This document shows positions 18,318-26,759 of a DNA stretch of 64,000 nucleotides, piece by piece. The DNA is taken from NCBI RefSeq assembly GCF_030929595.1, contig NZ_JAVFVR010000001.1:310001-374000 (forward strand). The letters run 5' to 3'. This DNA comes from Flavobacterium sp. LHD-85 (GTDB lineage: Bacteria; Bacteroidota; Bacteroidia; Flavobacteriales; Flavobacteriaceae). The notes under the pieces were generated by a model. The model was not told where the DNA came from and ran no database searches. It saw nothing but the letters and a program-made list of their open reading frames with translations. Position 1 is the first letter of the stretch; each line of letters opens with the position of its first letter. The position numbers and the translations under genes are program-made.

Positions 18318-18864
18318 TATCTTGTTTTTTTAAAATAGTAATTTGTGTTTGCAGCATTTTCCTAGCGTGCGATAATTGCGATTTCGATGTTCCTTCATTA
18401 ATCCCTAACATCTTAGCAATTTCATTATGTTTGTAACCTTCAATCGCGTATAAATTGAAAACCATTTTATAGCCATCGGGCAAAGCATCAATTAAATATT
18501 GGATCTGTTCTACGGTAAATTGGCTATCGATTTCATTAAAACTTTCTTCAACAAAAAATTCGTCTTCGGCAAATTTTACTTTTTTCTGAACTCTTAAATA
18601 CGAAATGCATTCGTTAACCATAATTCGGCGGATCCAGCCTTCAAAACTTCCTTTGTGTTCAAAGTTTTTGATATTCGTAAACACTTTCATGAAAGCCGTT
18701 ATCATTACATCTTCTGCCAATTGTATGTCCTTTATATATTGACGGCATACGCTTAACATTTTAGAAGAAAACCTACTGTAAATCTGCTGCTGAGCCTGAC
18801 GATTGTTCTCGACAGCCAGCTTTATGATTTTAGTTTCTTCTTGATGTAACGAAATAATTTTCAT
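18304..18864 (-). CDS. RNA polymerase sigma-70 factor, ECF type
   Basis: 186 residues with region 2 (about 25-95, including AEDVMITAFMKVFTNI and FEGWIRRIMVNECISYLR) and region 4 (about 120-172, LPDGYKMVFNLYAIEGYKHNEIAKMLGI with the HTH). Regions 1 and 3 are absent, as in ECF sigmas. It heads a three-gene operon with a membrane protein and a barrel protein, the common layout for a sigma / anti-sigma / envelope target module. What activates it is not visible; no TAnnTTTG box is evident upstream, consistent with a different or self-directed promoter. Confidence 0.9.
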   Translation of the reverse strand: MKIISLHQEETKIIKLAVENNRQAQQQIYSRFSSKMLSVCRQYIKDIQLAEDVMITAFMKVFTNIKNFEHKGSFEGWIRRIMVNECISYLRVQKKVKFAEDEFFVEESFNEIDSQFTVEQIQYLIDALPDGYKMVFNLYAIEGYKHNEIAKMLGINEGTSKSQLSHARKMLQTQITILKKQDNGTE

Positions 18865-19067
18865 TAATAAGCTTTTCGGTTTGGTTTTGGTTTTAGAAAC
18901 AGACTTCTATTAGCATAGACGATTGTCGATTTGAAATGGTTGCATCTGGTTTGAAAAATTTCAATAAAAAAATCCAAATTCCAACCACAAGAAATACATT
19001 ACTGATTTACAACAAAGTAAATCAATTATCAAATTGACAAATTTTCTGATTATCTAATTAAAAAAGA

Positions 19068-20045
19068 TTATTTTTTTCTCTCAATAACATAATTCACCAT
19101 CAAAGTCAAAGCGTCTTTGTATTCTGAATCTTCGAAGTTTTGAAGTAGAGAAAGTGCTTCCTGCTGGAATTGCACCATTTTGTTTTCGGCGTAAGCCAAA
19201 CCATTGTTGTTTTTTACAAAAGCAATAACTTCTTTTACGCGTTTTTTGTCTTTGTTGTGGTTTTTGATGGAGTTTATCAGCCACTTTTTTTCTTGCGGAG
19301 TACAAGTATTTAAAACATGAATTAAAGGCAATGTCATTTTTTGCTCTTTAATATCGATTCCGGTTGGTTTTCCGATAGCTTCTTCGCTATAATCAAATAA
19401 ATCATCTTTGATCTGGAAAGCCATTCCTATCAGCTCACCAAACTTACGCATGTTTTCGACCTGAGCATCGTCTTCTATTACAGCTTTCGCGCCAAGCGCA
19501 CAACAAGCGGCAATAAGCGTTGCCGTTTTCTTTCTGATGATTTCGTAGTAAACATCTTCGGTAATATCAAGTCTTCTTGCTTTTTCTATTTGAAGCAATT
19601 CTCCTTCGCTCATTTCGCGAACGGCTACAGAAATAATTCTCAATAAATCAAAATCGCCATTATCTATAGAAAGCAATAAACCTTTAGACAATAAATAATC
19701 TCCAACCAAAACGGCAATTTTGTTTTTCCAAAGCGCATTGATTGAGAAAAATCCGCGACGGCGATTGCTGTCATCTACTACGTCATCATGTACTAAAGTT
19801 GCGGTGTGAATAAGCTCGATTACCGAAGCTCCACGATAGGTTCTTTCGTTTACAGTACCGCCAGAAACCATTTTTGCAGTAAGAAAAACAAACATCGGAC
19901 GCATTTGTTTTCCCTTGCGGTTTACTATATAATAAGTGATTCGGTTTAATAACGCAACCTTGGAAGTCATCGACTCATGGAACTTTTTTTCGAAAAGTTC
20001 CATCTCGTTAAAAATGGGCTGCTTTATTTGAGACGTAATATTCAT
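19068..20045 (-). CDS. Polyprenyl diphosphate synthase (quinone side chain type)
   Basis: All-trans isoprenyl diphosphate synthase. The 325 residues contain the two Asp-rich motifs, DDVVD (87-91) followed by RRRG, and DDLFD (214-218), which bind the diphosphates through Mg. Length and the sequence after the first motif resemble IspB/octaprenyl synthases. Flavobacteria use menaquinone-6, so a hexaprenyl product for menaquinone is a reasonable inference; chain length cannot be read securely by eye. A TATATTTG -7 box (minus, complement of 20054-20061) sits only 9 bp before the ATG. Confidence 0.9.
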   Translation of the reverse strand: MNITSQIKQPIFNEMELFEKKFHESMTSKVALLNRITYYIVNRKGKQMRPMFVFLTAKMVSGGTVNERTYRGASVIELIHTATLVHDDVVDDSNRRRGFFSINALWKNKIAVLVGDYLLSKGLLLSIDNGDFDLLRIISVAVREMSEGELLQIEKARRLDITEDVYYEIIRKKTATLIAACCALGAKAVIEDDAQVENMRKFGELIGMAFQIKDDLFDYSEEAIGKPTGIDIKEQKMTLPLIHVLNTCTPQEKKWLINSIKNHNKDKKRVKEVIAFVKNNNGLAYAENKMVQFQQEALSLLQNFEDSEYKDALTLMVNYVIERKK

Positions 20046-20205
20046 TTAGACTCCAAATATACTATTTTAAATAAAAATACGTTGTGTATTTTAGGTTACG
20101 ATTGTAATATTTTATGTCTAAACCTAAAAAACCCCACCAAAAATAGCTCTAACTAATACTGATTTGAATTCATTAACGTAAAAGAAAACCCAAAACTATT
20201 TATTT

Positions 20206-21069
20206 ATGAAAACAAAATTTTTATTAATTGGAACATGTATAATTACATTGTCTTTTTTCATTAGCTGCAATTCTGATGAAAAAACAAATGACGGATCAAC
20301 AGCTAAGATTACAAACGACGAAATTGTAGCTAATTCTAAAATCGACGCTTCGGTAGAGGACGTTACTAATATTGCTGAAGACCAGTTTAGTTCTCAGCTT
20401 AACGTAAATTCAAAACCAAGCGGACCTATAAAAAATTATCTTCCAAGCTGCGCTACAATTACTACAGTTTTAACCAATAATACTTGGACAAAAACGGTCG
20501 ATTTTGGTGTTGAAGGCTGTACTTTGAATAACGGAAATACCGTCAAAGGAAAAATGGTTGTTTCTTTTTCTAACGATTTTACTTCTTCCACACAAACCAT
20601 CAGCTATACTTTTGAAGGATTTTATCATAACGGCAAAAAAATTCAGGGAAGCAAAAGTATCATTAGAACGATTAAAGAAACCAGTTTATTGGTAACGCCA
20701 CACCCAGTTTCGACAGCCGCCATAGATTTAACGATTACTTTTGATGATGGAAAAGTTTATTCTAGAAAAGGAACTTTGGTAAAAGAAATGACTTCTGGCT
20801 ATGACACATGGTTTGATTGGGATGATAACGTATTTGTTGTAACAGGAAGCGGTTCGACAACTTTTCCTAACGGTGATACTTTTTCGGCAGAAATCACAAC
20901 TCCTTTAGAATTTAACGCTTCTTGCAGAAAATCTATTGCTGTAAAAGGAATTGTTTCTATTACAAAAAATGGCGCTTCGGCAACTATAGATTATGGAAAC
21001 GGAGAATGCGATACTCTTGCAAAAGTGACCAAAGATGGTGTTACTGAAGAAGTAGATTTGAAAAAATAA
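20206..21069 (+). CDS. Hypothetical lipoprotein
   Basis: I do not recognise a named family. The 287-residue protein has a lipoprotein signal ending FFISC with Cys at 21, a short polar linker, then a beta-rich domain with repeated patterns such as VTGSGSTTFPNGDTFSAEIT and a single disulphide-capable pair (C-x-TI, GCTLNNGNTV). Likely anchored in the outer membrane or periplasm. It is monocistronic, preceded by a 160-bp gap and followed by a strong hairpin terminator. No function is proposed. Confidence 0.8.
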   Translation: MKTKFLLIGTCIITLSFFISCNSDEKTNDGSTAKITNDEIVANSKIDASVEDVTNIAEDQFSSQLNVNSKPSGPIKNYLPSCATITTVLTNNTWTKTVDFGVEGCTLNNGNTVKGKMVVSFSNDFTSSTQTISYTFEGFYHNGKKIQGSKSIIRTIKETSLLVTPHPVSTAAIDLTITFDDGKVYSRKGTLVKEMTSGYDTWFDWDDNVFVVTGSGSTTFPNGDTFSAEITTPLEFNASCRKSIAVKGIVSITKNGASATIDYGNGECDTLAKVTKDGVTEEVDLKK

Positions 21070-21087
21070 GCATCCTTTTTGTCCAAG

Positions 21088-21136
21088 AAAAAAGCATTAA
21101 GAACGAGAAAAAAATCTTGTTTTTAATGCTTTTTTT
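21088..21136 (+). terminator. Terminator after the lipoprotein gene
   Basis: AAAGCATTAA (21091-21100) pairs with TTAATGCTTT (21123-21132), extended by A/T on both sides, and runs into TTTTTT. Confidence 0.85.
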
Positions 21137-21154
21137 ATCGTTTAAAACCAATCA

Positions 21155-21236
21155 AATGTCCCTATGGGACATAATTATCATTATGAATATTTTTTTCTAC
21201 CAACGAGATATTCCTAACGGAATATTTTTTAGCAAA
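21155..21236. repeat. Intergenic repeat with GTCCCTATGGGAC palindrome
   Basis: GTCCCTATGGGAC at 21157-21169 is a 13-bp palindrome around a central T. It is followed by ACCAACGAGATATTCCTAACGGAAT, in which ATTCC...GGAAT forms a second small dyad. From memory, similar text recurs between genes in Flavobacteriia; only one copy is in this window. It separates the convergent lipoprotein and rlmN genes. Confidence 0.55.
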
Positions 21237-21238
21237 TA

Positions 21239-22285
21239 TTATTCTGCTTCTTTATTCGCTAATTGTCCGCAAGCTGCGTCGATATCTTTACCTCGACTTC
21301 TTCTTACTTTTACTACCACTCCAATATTTTCTAATGCTTTTATATAGGCCATAATCGATTCTTCTGAAGCTTGCTGGAATTCGCCATCATCAATTGGATT
21401 ATATTCAATCAGATTGACTTTGCAAGGCACATATTTACAGAACTTAACCAAAGCATCAACTGAAGCTTTATCATCGTTGATTCCTTTCCAAACTACATAT
21501 TCGTATGAAATCTTGCTTTTGGTTTTTCTATACCAATATTCTAAAGCTTCTCGTAAATCTTTTAAAGGAAAGTTTTTGCTAAAAGGCATAATGCGGGCAC
21601 GTGTCTCGTCTATTGCTGAATGCAGAGAAACTGCCAGTTTAAACTTCACATCGTCGTCTGCCATTTTTTTGATCATTTTCGGAATTCCTGAAGTCGAAAC
21701 CATGATTCGTTTCGGAGACATTCCTAAGCCTTCTTCTGATGTAATCATGTCAATCGCTTTAATGACATTATTATAATTCATTAAAGGCTCTCCCATTCCC
21801 ATAAAAACAATATTCGAAAGTGGATGATTATAATATAAACGGCTTTCTTTATCGATAGCTAGAACTTGATCGTAGATTTCGCCCGGTTCTAGATTTCGCA
21901 TTCTTTTTAATCTTGCTGTCGCGCAGAAATTACAATCTAGACTACAACCAACCTGACTAGAAACACAAGCAGTAGTTCTTGTTTCTGTCGGAATTAAAAC
22001 CGATTCAACCACAAGTCCATCATGAAGACGAACGGCATTTTTCACAGTTCCGTCACTGCTTCTCTGCATGGTATCAACCTTAATATGATTGATTACAAAA
22101 TTATTTTCAAGCATTGATCTTGTAGCTTTTGCTACGTTTGTCATGTCTTCAAAACTGTGAGCACCTTTGCTCCATAACCACTCATAAACCTGATTTCCGC
22201 GGAAAGCTTTATCTCCATTTTCAACAAAAAAATCGCGAAGCTGGTCTTTTGATAAGGCTCGTATGTCTTTTTTCTCCATTTGCAT
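21239..22285 (-). CDS. rlmN: Dual-specificity RNA methyltransferase RlmN
   Basis: Radical SAM enzyme making m2A2503 in 23S rRNA and m2A37 in some tRNAs. The 348 residues include the cluster motif CSLDCNFC (C114, C118, C121), the ATTRT-like TETRTTACVSSQVGC lead-in with the first catalytic Cys region, and the C-terminal RxSRGxDIDAACGQL that holds the methylated Cys. Length is typical. Two Met codons compete, at 22285 and 22279. A -7 box TAACTTTG (minus, complement of 22290-22297) lies so close that the mRNA would be leaderless or nearly so. Confidence 0.95.
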   Translation of the reverse strand: MQMEKKDIRALSKDQLRDFFVENGDKAFRGNQVYEWLWSKGAHSFEDMTNVAKATRSMLENNFVINHIKVDTMQRSSDGTVKNAVRLHDGLVVESVLIPTETRTTACVSSQVGCSLDCNFCATARLKRMRNLEPGEIYDQVLAIDKESRLYYNHPLSNIVFMGMGEPLMNYNNVIKAIDMITSEEGLGMSPKRIMVSTSGIPKMIKKMADDDVKFKLAVSLHSAIDETRARIMPFSKNFPLKDLREALEYWYRKTKSKISYEYVVWKGINDDKASVDALVKFCKYVPCKVNLIEYNPIDDGEFQQASEESIMAYIKALENIGVVVKVRRSRGKDIDAACGQLANKEAE

Positions 22286-22510
22286 GCTGCAAAGTTAATC
22301 ACTTTTGTCATTTTTTGTTTGGTTTTTACATTCATTCTTAATTAAACCTCAAAAAAAGCCGATCAAAAAATGATGTTGATTTTTTTCGACAAAGAACACA
22401 ACAACCTAACAAGCAAACAGTTAACCCTTAATTTTATTTTACAAAATCAAATCCCTAGGAATAACAAGGCTTCGCACTCTTTACTATAACAATTTAATAA
22501 AACTTTCGCC
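22286..22510. other. Gap upstream of rlmN and the first yceI gene
   Basis: Apart from the rlmN -7 box (22290-22297, minus) and the yceI control region that starts near 22490, I see nothing: no ORF with coding character, no hairpin with a T-tail, no repeat. Confidence 0.5.
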
Positions 22511-22554
22511 ATGATTTTTATCATTCCTTTTTCTTCACGCGCGCGATAATTTTG
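22511..22554 (+). promoter_or_regulatory. Fnr-type dyad and -7 box of the first yceI gene
   Basis: ATGATTTTTATCAT (22511-22524) contains TGAT-N4-ATCA, the core of Fnr/Crp-type operators. The -7 box TAATTTTG (22547-22554) starts 36 bp after the dyad start. With transcription starting near 22558 the dyad is centred close to -40, the class II activator position. The same arrangement precedes the second yceI gene. Confidence 0.7.
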
Positions 22555-22647
22555 GTCTAAGAAATAAAGGAAGCCACTACTTCATTAACCACTAACTGAA
22601 TTTTAAAGCTTCCTCTTATTTAAATGATTAACCTATACTTTATCAAC

Positions 22648-23208
22648 ATGAAAACAATTCAATCCTTTTTACTGACAGTGATTTTTACAACAATGGCATT
22701 ACAGGCAAATGCTCAAAAAAATTATAGTGTAGCTGCAAACTCAACTTTTGAAGTAGCGGGAACTTCTACCGTACACGATTGGGTAATGAAGTCTACAGAA
22801 GGAACAGGAAATGCAAGCCTAATGGTTAAAGATTCTAAACTTGCAGGAATAAATAGCTTGACTGTTTCTTTATTGGCAGAAAGCCTAAAAAGCTACAAAG
22901 TAAGCATGGACAAAGTCGCTTATGAAGCCATGGATACCGAAACACATAAATATATTGAGTATGTTCTAAAATCTGCTGAAAAAATTGATGAAAACACTTG
23001 GAACCTAACTGGAATTTACACAATTGCCGGCGTAAGCAAAGAATATAAAACTCAGGTAAAAGTAACCGCAAGTAAAGTAGGTTTCATTCTGCAAGGTTCT
23101 AATCAAATTACTTTTGGAGATTTTGAAATGACACCTCCTAAAGCAGCTCTTGGAGTCGTAAAAGCAGGAAAGGACTTAACTGTAATCTTCAATATTATTT
23201 TGAGTTAG
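22648..23208 (+). CDS. YceI-like periplasmic protein (first copy)
   Basis: YceI family proteins are lipocalin-like periplasmic proteins that bind polyisoprenoid or similar amphiphilic lipids. The start at 22648 gives 186 residues with a signal peptide ending near ANAQ; an earlier in-frame ATG at 22624 would put extra residues before that signal and is less likely. The mature part begins with the family motif GTSTVHDW, followed by STEGTGNASL and TIAGVSKEYKTQVK. It is a close paralogue of the next gene (both have AESLKSYKVSMDKVAYE or its equivalent). An Fnr-type dyad precedes it. Confidence 0.9.
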   Translation: MKTIQSFLLTVIFTTMALQANAQKNYSVAANSTFEVAGTSTVHDWVMKSTEGTGNASLMVKDSKLAGINSLTVSLLAESLKSYKVSMDKVAYEAMDTETHKYIEYVLKSAEKIDENTWNLTGIYTIAGVSKEYKTQVKVTASKVGFILQGSNQITFGDFEMTPPKAALGVVKAGKDLTVIFNIILS

Positions 23209-23383
23209 AGTTCTTACCGAAAATGTTAAAGAAGCCCCCTTTTTTAACTTTTTGCTAATTCTAACCAAATGTTAAAAAATATCAATTTAACAAAATCAAA
23301 CCTTCCTTTTTGCTTTAGTTATCGATGCTATAAAAAATGAAAACGTTGTAGTTATTAAATACCTATTTAATAAAATTTTAACA

Positions 23384-23427
23384 ATGATTTTTATCATATA
23401 TAAAGCTGACTTATAGAAGGATCTTTG
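23384..23427 (+). promoter_or_regulatory. Fnr-type dyad and -7 box of the second yceI gene
   Basis: The same ATGATTTTTATCAT stands at 23384-23397, and a weaker -7 box GATCTTTG begins at 23420, again 36 bp after the dyad start. The 20 bp just upstream of both dyads are also similar (TTTAATAAAA plus T/C-rich). Shared control of the two yceI units is inferred. Confidence 0.65.
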
Positions 23428-23502
23428 ATACAAGTTAAAACAACATTCTTAGTACTAAATAGAAACTGGCCGACTATTAACTTATTTTTTCACAATATAA
23501 AC

Positions 23503-24081
23503 ATGACAAAAATGAAAACAAATACATTAAAACTTTTCGCTATTGTAACAGCTTTTTTAGGAATCAGCACATTTGCGACAGCACAAAAATCATATGCCCT
23601 AGATGGTAAATCAACTTTTTCTGTTGCAGGTACTTCTACACTTCACGACTGGGAAATGAAGTCTGCTTCTGGAACCGGAACAGCAACTCTAAATATTGCT
23701 AACGGAAAACTAACAGATATTGATGCTTTGACCGTAACTCTTTTGGCTGAAAGCGTAAAAAGCGAGAAAAAAAGCATGGATAAAGTGGCTTACGAAACTT
23801 TAAAAACAGATAAAAACAAAAACATTAAATATGTTCTTAAATCTGCTGAAAAAGTAAACGAAACAACTTGGGAACTTACAGGAACTTACACCATTGCCGG
23901 AGTTAGCAAAGCTTACAAAACTACTGTAAAAACAACGGTTACAAAAGATGGTTTAAACCTTCAAGGAACTAACAAAATCACTTTTACAGATTTCGGAATG
24001 AAATCGCCAACGGCAATGCTTGGAACAATAAAAACAGGTCAAGACCTAACAATAAAATTCAATTTAACCTTTAATTTATAA
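23503..24081 (+). CDS. YceI-like periplasmic protein (second copy)
   Basis: Paralogue of the gene at 22648, with GTSTLHDW, SASGTGTATL and TIAGVSKAYKTT in the same order. From the ATG at 23503 it is 192 residues (a second ATG at 23512 is nearly as good); the signal peptide ends near FATAQ. It is the first gene of a likely operon: a porin-like gene begins 5 bp after its stop and a third YceI-like gene 11 bp after that. The Fnr-type dyad upstream therefore may control all three. Confidence 0.9.
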   Translation: MTKMKTNTLKLFAIVTAFLGISTFATAQKSYALDGKSTFSVAGTSTLHDWEMKSASGTGTATLNIANGKLTDIDALTVTLLAESVKSEKKSMDKVAYETLKTDKNKNIKYVLKSAEKVNETTWELTGTYTIAGVSKAYKTTVKTTVTKDGLNLQGTNKITFTDFGMKSPTAMLGTIKTGQDLTIKFNLTFNL

Positions 24082-24086
24082 ACGCC

Positions 24087-25538
24087 ATGAAGAAAATTTA
24101 TATTCTATTCGTCACATTAATCAGCACATTTGCTGTTCAGGCACAGGTCAGTTTTGGAAATATGCAAAATCAAATCTCTAGAGGAAAAGACGGTATCAAC
24201 GTTTTCGACGTACAAAAAGACAATAGAGAATTTAAAGGTCTTAGTATTGATGTTGGTGGCGCTTTCAATATGGATTTCCAAGCAACAAATTCATTCAACA
24301 ACCAACCTGCTACCATTACGACTACCACTACTACGCCTACTGGGACTACCACTAGATCAATTACAGGGTATCGTTTAATGAATACTGAGAACAATTTTAC
24401 TCTTCCTGCTGCTGATATGTATATTGGTGCTCAATTGTTTGATGGAGTAAGAGTAAATTTAGATGTTTATTTAGCTTCAAGACACCACAATGATTCTTAT
24501 GTAAAAGGTGGATACTTACAAATTGACAAGTTAGACTTCATCAAAAAAGACTTCTTGGCTGATGTAATGAAATATGCTACCATTAAAATCGGACAAATGG
24601 AGAACAATTTTGGTGATGCTCACTTTAGAGGTTCTGATAATGGTAATACAATAAAAAATGCGTTTGTTGGAAACAACATTATGTATTCTTTCACTACAGA
24701 AATGGGTATGGAAGTTTACTACAACAGAAAAGGATTGGTAAGTATGCTTGGTGTTACAAATGGCAATTTAAATCAAAGTAACGAAGAAGTTTTTTATCCT
24801 AATGGACCAAATGCTAATACAACACATAGCCCTTCAATCTTAGCTAAACTTGGTTATGATAAACAGCTTAATGAAGATTTAAGAGTAAGATTAACTGGTT
24901 CTTATTACCATAATGCAAATCTTGGCAACGCAAACATTTATTCTGCTAATAGATCAGGATTTGGTTATTGGGGTATTTTGAATAATAACGCTTATAAAAA
25001 TACTATTACTAAGACCGATGCTAATGGTACTGTTATTTCAACAACTACTACTGATGTTCCTACTAGTTTCAGTAAAACATCTACTCCGGAGGCAACGTTC
25101 AACCCTAATTTCAAAAATTGGGCTACTACATACATGATTAACCCTTTTGTAAAATATAAAGGACTTGAATTCTTCGGAACAATAGAATTGGCTTCAGGAG
25201 GAGATAAAGCTGGTACAGACGATAAACGTACTGCTAATCAATATGCTTCAGAGCTTATTTACAGATTTGGAGGAACTGAACAATTCTATATCGGAGGAAA
25301 ATACAATACTGTATCTGGAAAATTATCTAATGCTGACGCTAAAAAGGTTACCGTAGATAAATTTGAAGCAAGTGCTGGCTGGTTTATGACCAAAAACATC
25401 TTAGCTAAATTAAACTACGTTAATCAAAAATATAAAGATTATTCACAATTTACAGGAGATCCTGCTACTGGAAACCTAAACAACTTTTATGGTGGTAAAT
25501 TTGAAGGTCTAGTATTTGAAGCAACAATTGCTTTCTAA
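24087..25538 (+). CDS. Porin-like outer membrane protein
   Basis: 483 residues with a signal peptide cut near VQAQ, long alternating beta pattern and a C-terminal Phe (ATIAF), all typical of an outer membrane barrel. IKIGQMENNFGDAHFRGSDNG resembles the conserved segment of phosphate-selective porin O/P-like proteins, but the family assignment is tentative. A Thr-rich segment (about residues 76-92, TITTTTTT and nearby) lies in an early loop. Placement between two YceI genes with gaps of 5 and 11 bp suggests a joint periplasm/outer membrane task. Confidence 0.75.
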   Translation: MKKIYILFVTLISTFAVQAQVSFGNMQNQISRGKDGINVFDVQKDNREFKGLSIDVGGAFNMDFQATNSFNNQPATITTTTTTPTGTTTRSITGYRLMNTENNFTLPAADMYIGAQLFDGVRVNLDVYLASRHHNDSYVKGGYLQIDKLDFIKKDFLADVMKYATIKIGQMENNFGDAHFRGSDNGNTIKNAFVGNNIMYSFTTEMGMEVYYNRKGLVSMLGVTNGNLNQSNEEVFYPNGPNANTTHSPSILAKLGYDKQLNEDLRVRLTGSYYHNANLGNANIYSANRSGFGYWGILNNNAYKNTITKTDANGTVISTTTTDVPTSFSKTSTPEATFNPNFKNWATTYMINPFVKYKGLEFFGTIELASGGDKAGTDDKRTANQYASELIYRFGGTEQFYIGGKYNTVSGKLSNADAKKVTVDKFEASAGWFMTKNILAKLNYVNQKYKDYSQFTGDPATGNLNNFYGGKFEGLVFEATIAF

Positions 25539-25549
25539 TGTAAAAAAAA

Positions 25550-26101
25550 ATGAAAACGAGATTTTCAATCTTAATTATGGGTTTAGTAGTTTTCTTTTTC
25601 TTAGGAAGTGCTAAACCCACTTTTTTTCCAGAAGATACAGCTGTGGTAATAAATAAAATAAAAATAGAAATCACAGGCCTATCAACTGTGGGCAAATATA
25701 ATTGCTCAAACACTTTTAATATAAAAGATACTGTCTATGTAAACTCAGTTAAAAAAAACACTTTTAATACCGACATCAAAATGTCAAACTTTGATTGCGG
25801 CAATAAAATAATGACAAAAGATTTACAAGGAACAGTAAAAGTGAAAAAATTCCCCAACAGTACAGTTTCTATCAGCGATATAAAACCAATGGGAAAAAAT
25901 TACAAATGCAGACTCAACTTTTTCATAACTGATAAAACACTCAAATACAAAGATTTTATACTCTATAACACCGATGATAAAATTCAAGGAACACTTAGTT
26001 TAAAGTTTTCTGATATTGAATTGGAGCCACCAGTAAAAATGGCTGGTCTCATTAAAGTTAAGGATGATATTGTGATTAATTTCAGTTTATACAAAAACTA
26101 A
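25550..26101 (+). CDS. Divergent YceI-like protein
   Basis: 183 residues, signal-peptide-like start (MKTRFSILIMGLVVFFFLGS), then a domain whose pattern follows YceI: ITGLSTVGKYNCSN in place of GTSTLHDW, KDLQGTVKV, and IQGTLSLKFSDIELEPP near the end, which aligns with the KITFTDFGMKSPT region of its neighbours. The HDW triplet is missing and Cys residues appear (NCSN, DCGN, KCRL), so ligand binding may differ. Last gene of the yceI-porin-yceI run. Confidence 0.7.
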   Translation: MKTRFSILIMGLVVFFFLGSAKPTFFPEDTAVVINKIKIEITGLSTVGKYNCSNTFNIKDTVYVNSVKKNTFNTDIKMSNFDCGNKIMTKDLQGTVKVKKFPNSTVSISDIKPMGKNYKCRLNFFITDKTLKYKDFILYNTDDKIQGTLSLKFSDIELEPPVKMAGLIKVKDDIVINFSLYKN

Positions 26102-26149
26102 TTTTCACATTAAAAAAAATCAAAATAGTAAATACACAAAAATCAAAAT

Positions 26150-26166
26150 TTGGCACAAGAATTGTT
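26150..26166 (+). promoter_or_regulatory. Sigma-54-like promoter
   Basis: TTGGCAC-AAGAA-TTGT matches the sigma-54 consensus TTGGCAC-N5-TTGC except for the last C. The -24 GG (26152-26153) and the -12 G (26164) have the required spacing. Transcription would start near 26176, about 104 nt before the helical lipoprotein gene. Reading by eye; the mismatch falls in the usually strict GC. Confidence 0.5.
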
Positions 26167-26279
26167 TTGCTCTAAAAAGAAAACATAATCTTACAAAGAG
26201 CTCAATCATTTTAAAATTTGTAATTTTATTTTTCAGCCATTTAACCTTTAAGTTTTATCAACCTAAAAAAAATTAAATT

Positions 26280-26645
26280 ATGAAAAAACAAATTTTGAGT
26301 TTAGCTGTAATCGCTTTATTAGCATTCGCTGTTCAATCATGCGAGAAAAAAGAAAACAAACCTGCAGAAGATGAATTAACTCTTGGCAACAAAGTTGATT
26401 CTCTAACATCGGATATCGAAGAAGTGAAAGATACTGCAGTAAGCAAAGCCGAAAGTGCCGCTACTAAAGCTAAAGATGCTACAGAAAATGCAGCAAATGA
26501 CGTAAAAGACGCAACTAAAAAAGCAGCTAACGATGTGGAAGCCGCTGCTAAAAAAGGTGCTGAAAAAGTAGAAAATGCTGCTAAAGCCGCAAAAGACGGA
26601 ACTGTAAAAACAGCTAAAGATGTAAATGAAGCTTTGAAAAAATAA
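26280..26645 (+). CDS. Small helical lipoprotein with apolipoprotein-like heptads
   Basis: 121 residues: signal with lipobox AVQSC (Cys 21), then an uninterrupted amphipathic helix of repeats like KAADATKNAANDVKDA and EKVENAAKAAKDG, Ala/Lys/Glu-rich with 11-residue periodicity. Such proteins resemble LEA or YtxH-type stress proteins and are commonly attached to the membrane; no enzymatic motif is present. The sigma-54-like promoter upstream would make it conditionally expressed. Function is not known. Confidence 0.8.
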   Translation: MKKQILSLAVIALLAFAVQSCEKKENKPAEDELTLGNKVDSLTSDIEEVKDTAVSKAESAATKAKDATENAANDVKDATKKAANDVEAAAKKGAEKVENAAKAAKDGTVKTAKDVNEALKK

Positions 26646-26667
26646 ATTTCATCTAAATCTGAAACCG

Positions 26668-26698
26668 AAACCATTCGCCGTGAGCGGATGGTTTTTTT
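26668..26698 (+). terminator. Terminator after the helical lipoprotein gene
   Basis: AAACCATTCGC (26668-26678) pairs with GCGGATGGTTT (26684-26694), one G-U pair, loop of 5, followed by TTTTT. Confidence 0.9.
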
Positions 26699-26759
26699 TA
26701 TGCCTAATAGTAAGGGCATATTTTTGTATTTTTGCAACTAAATTACAAGATACTACAAT

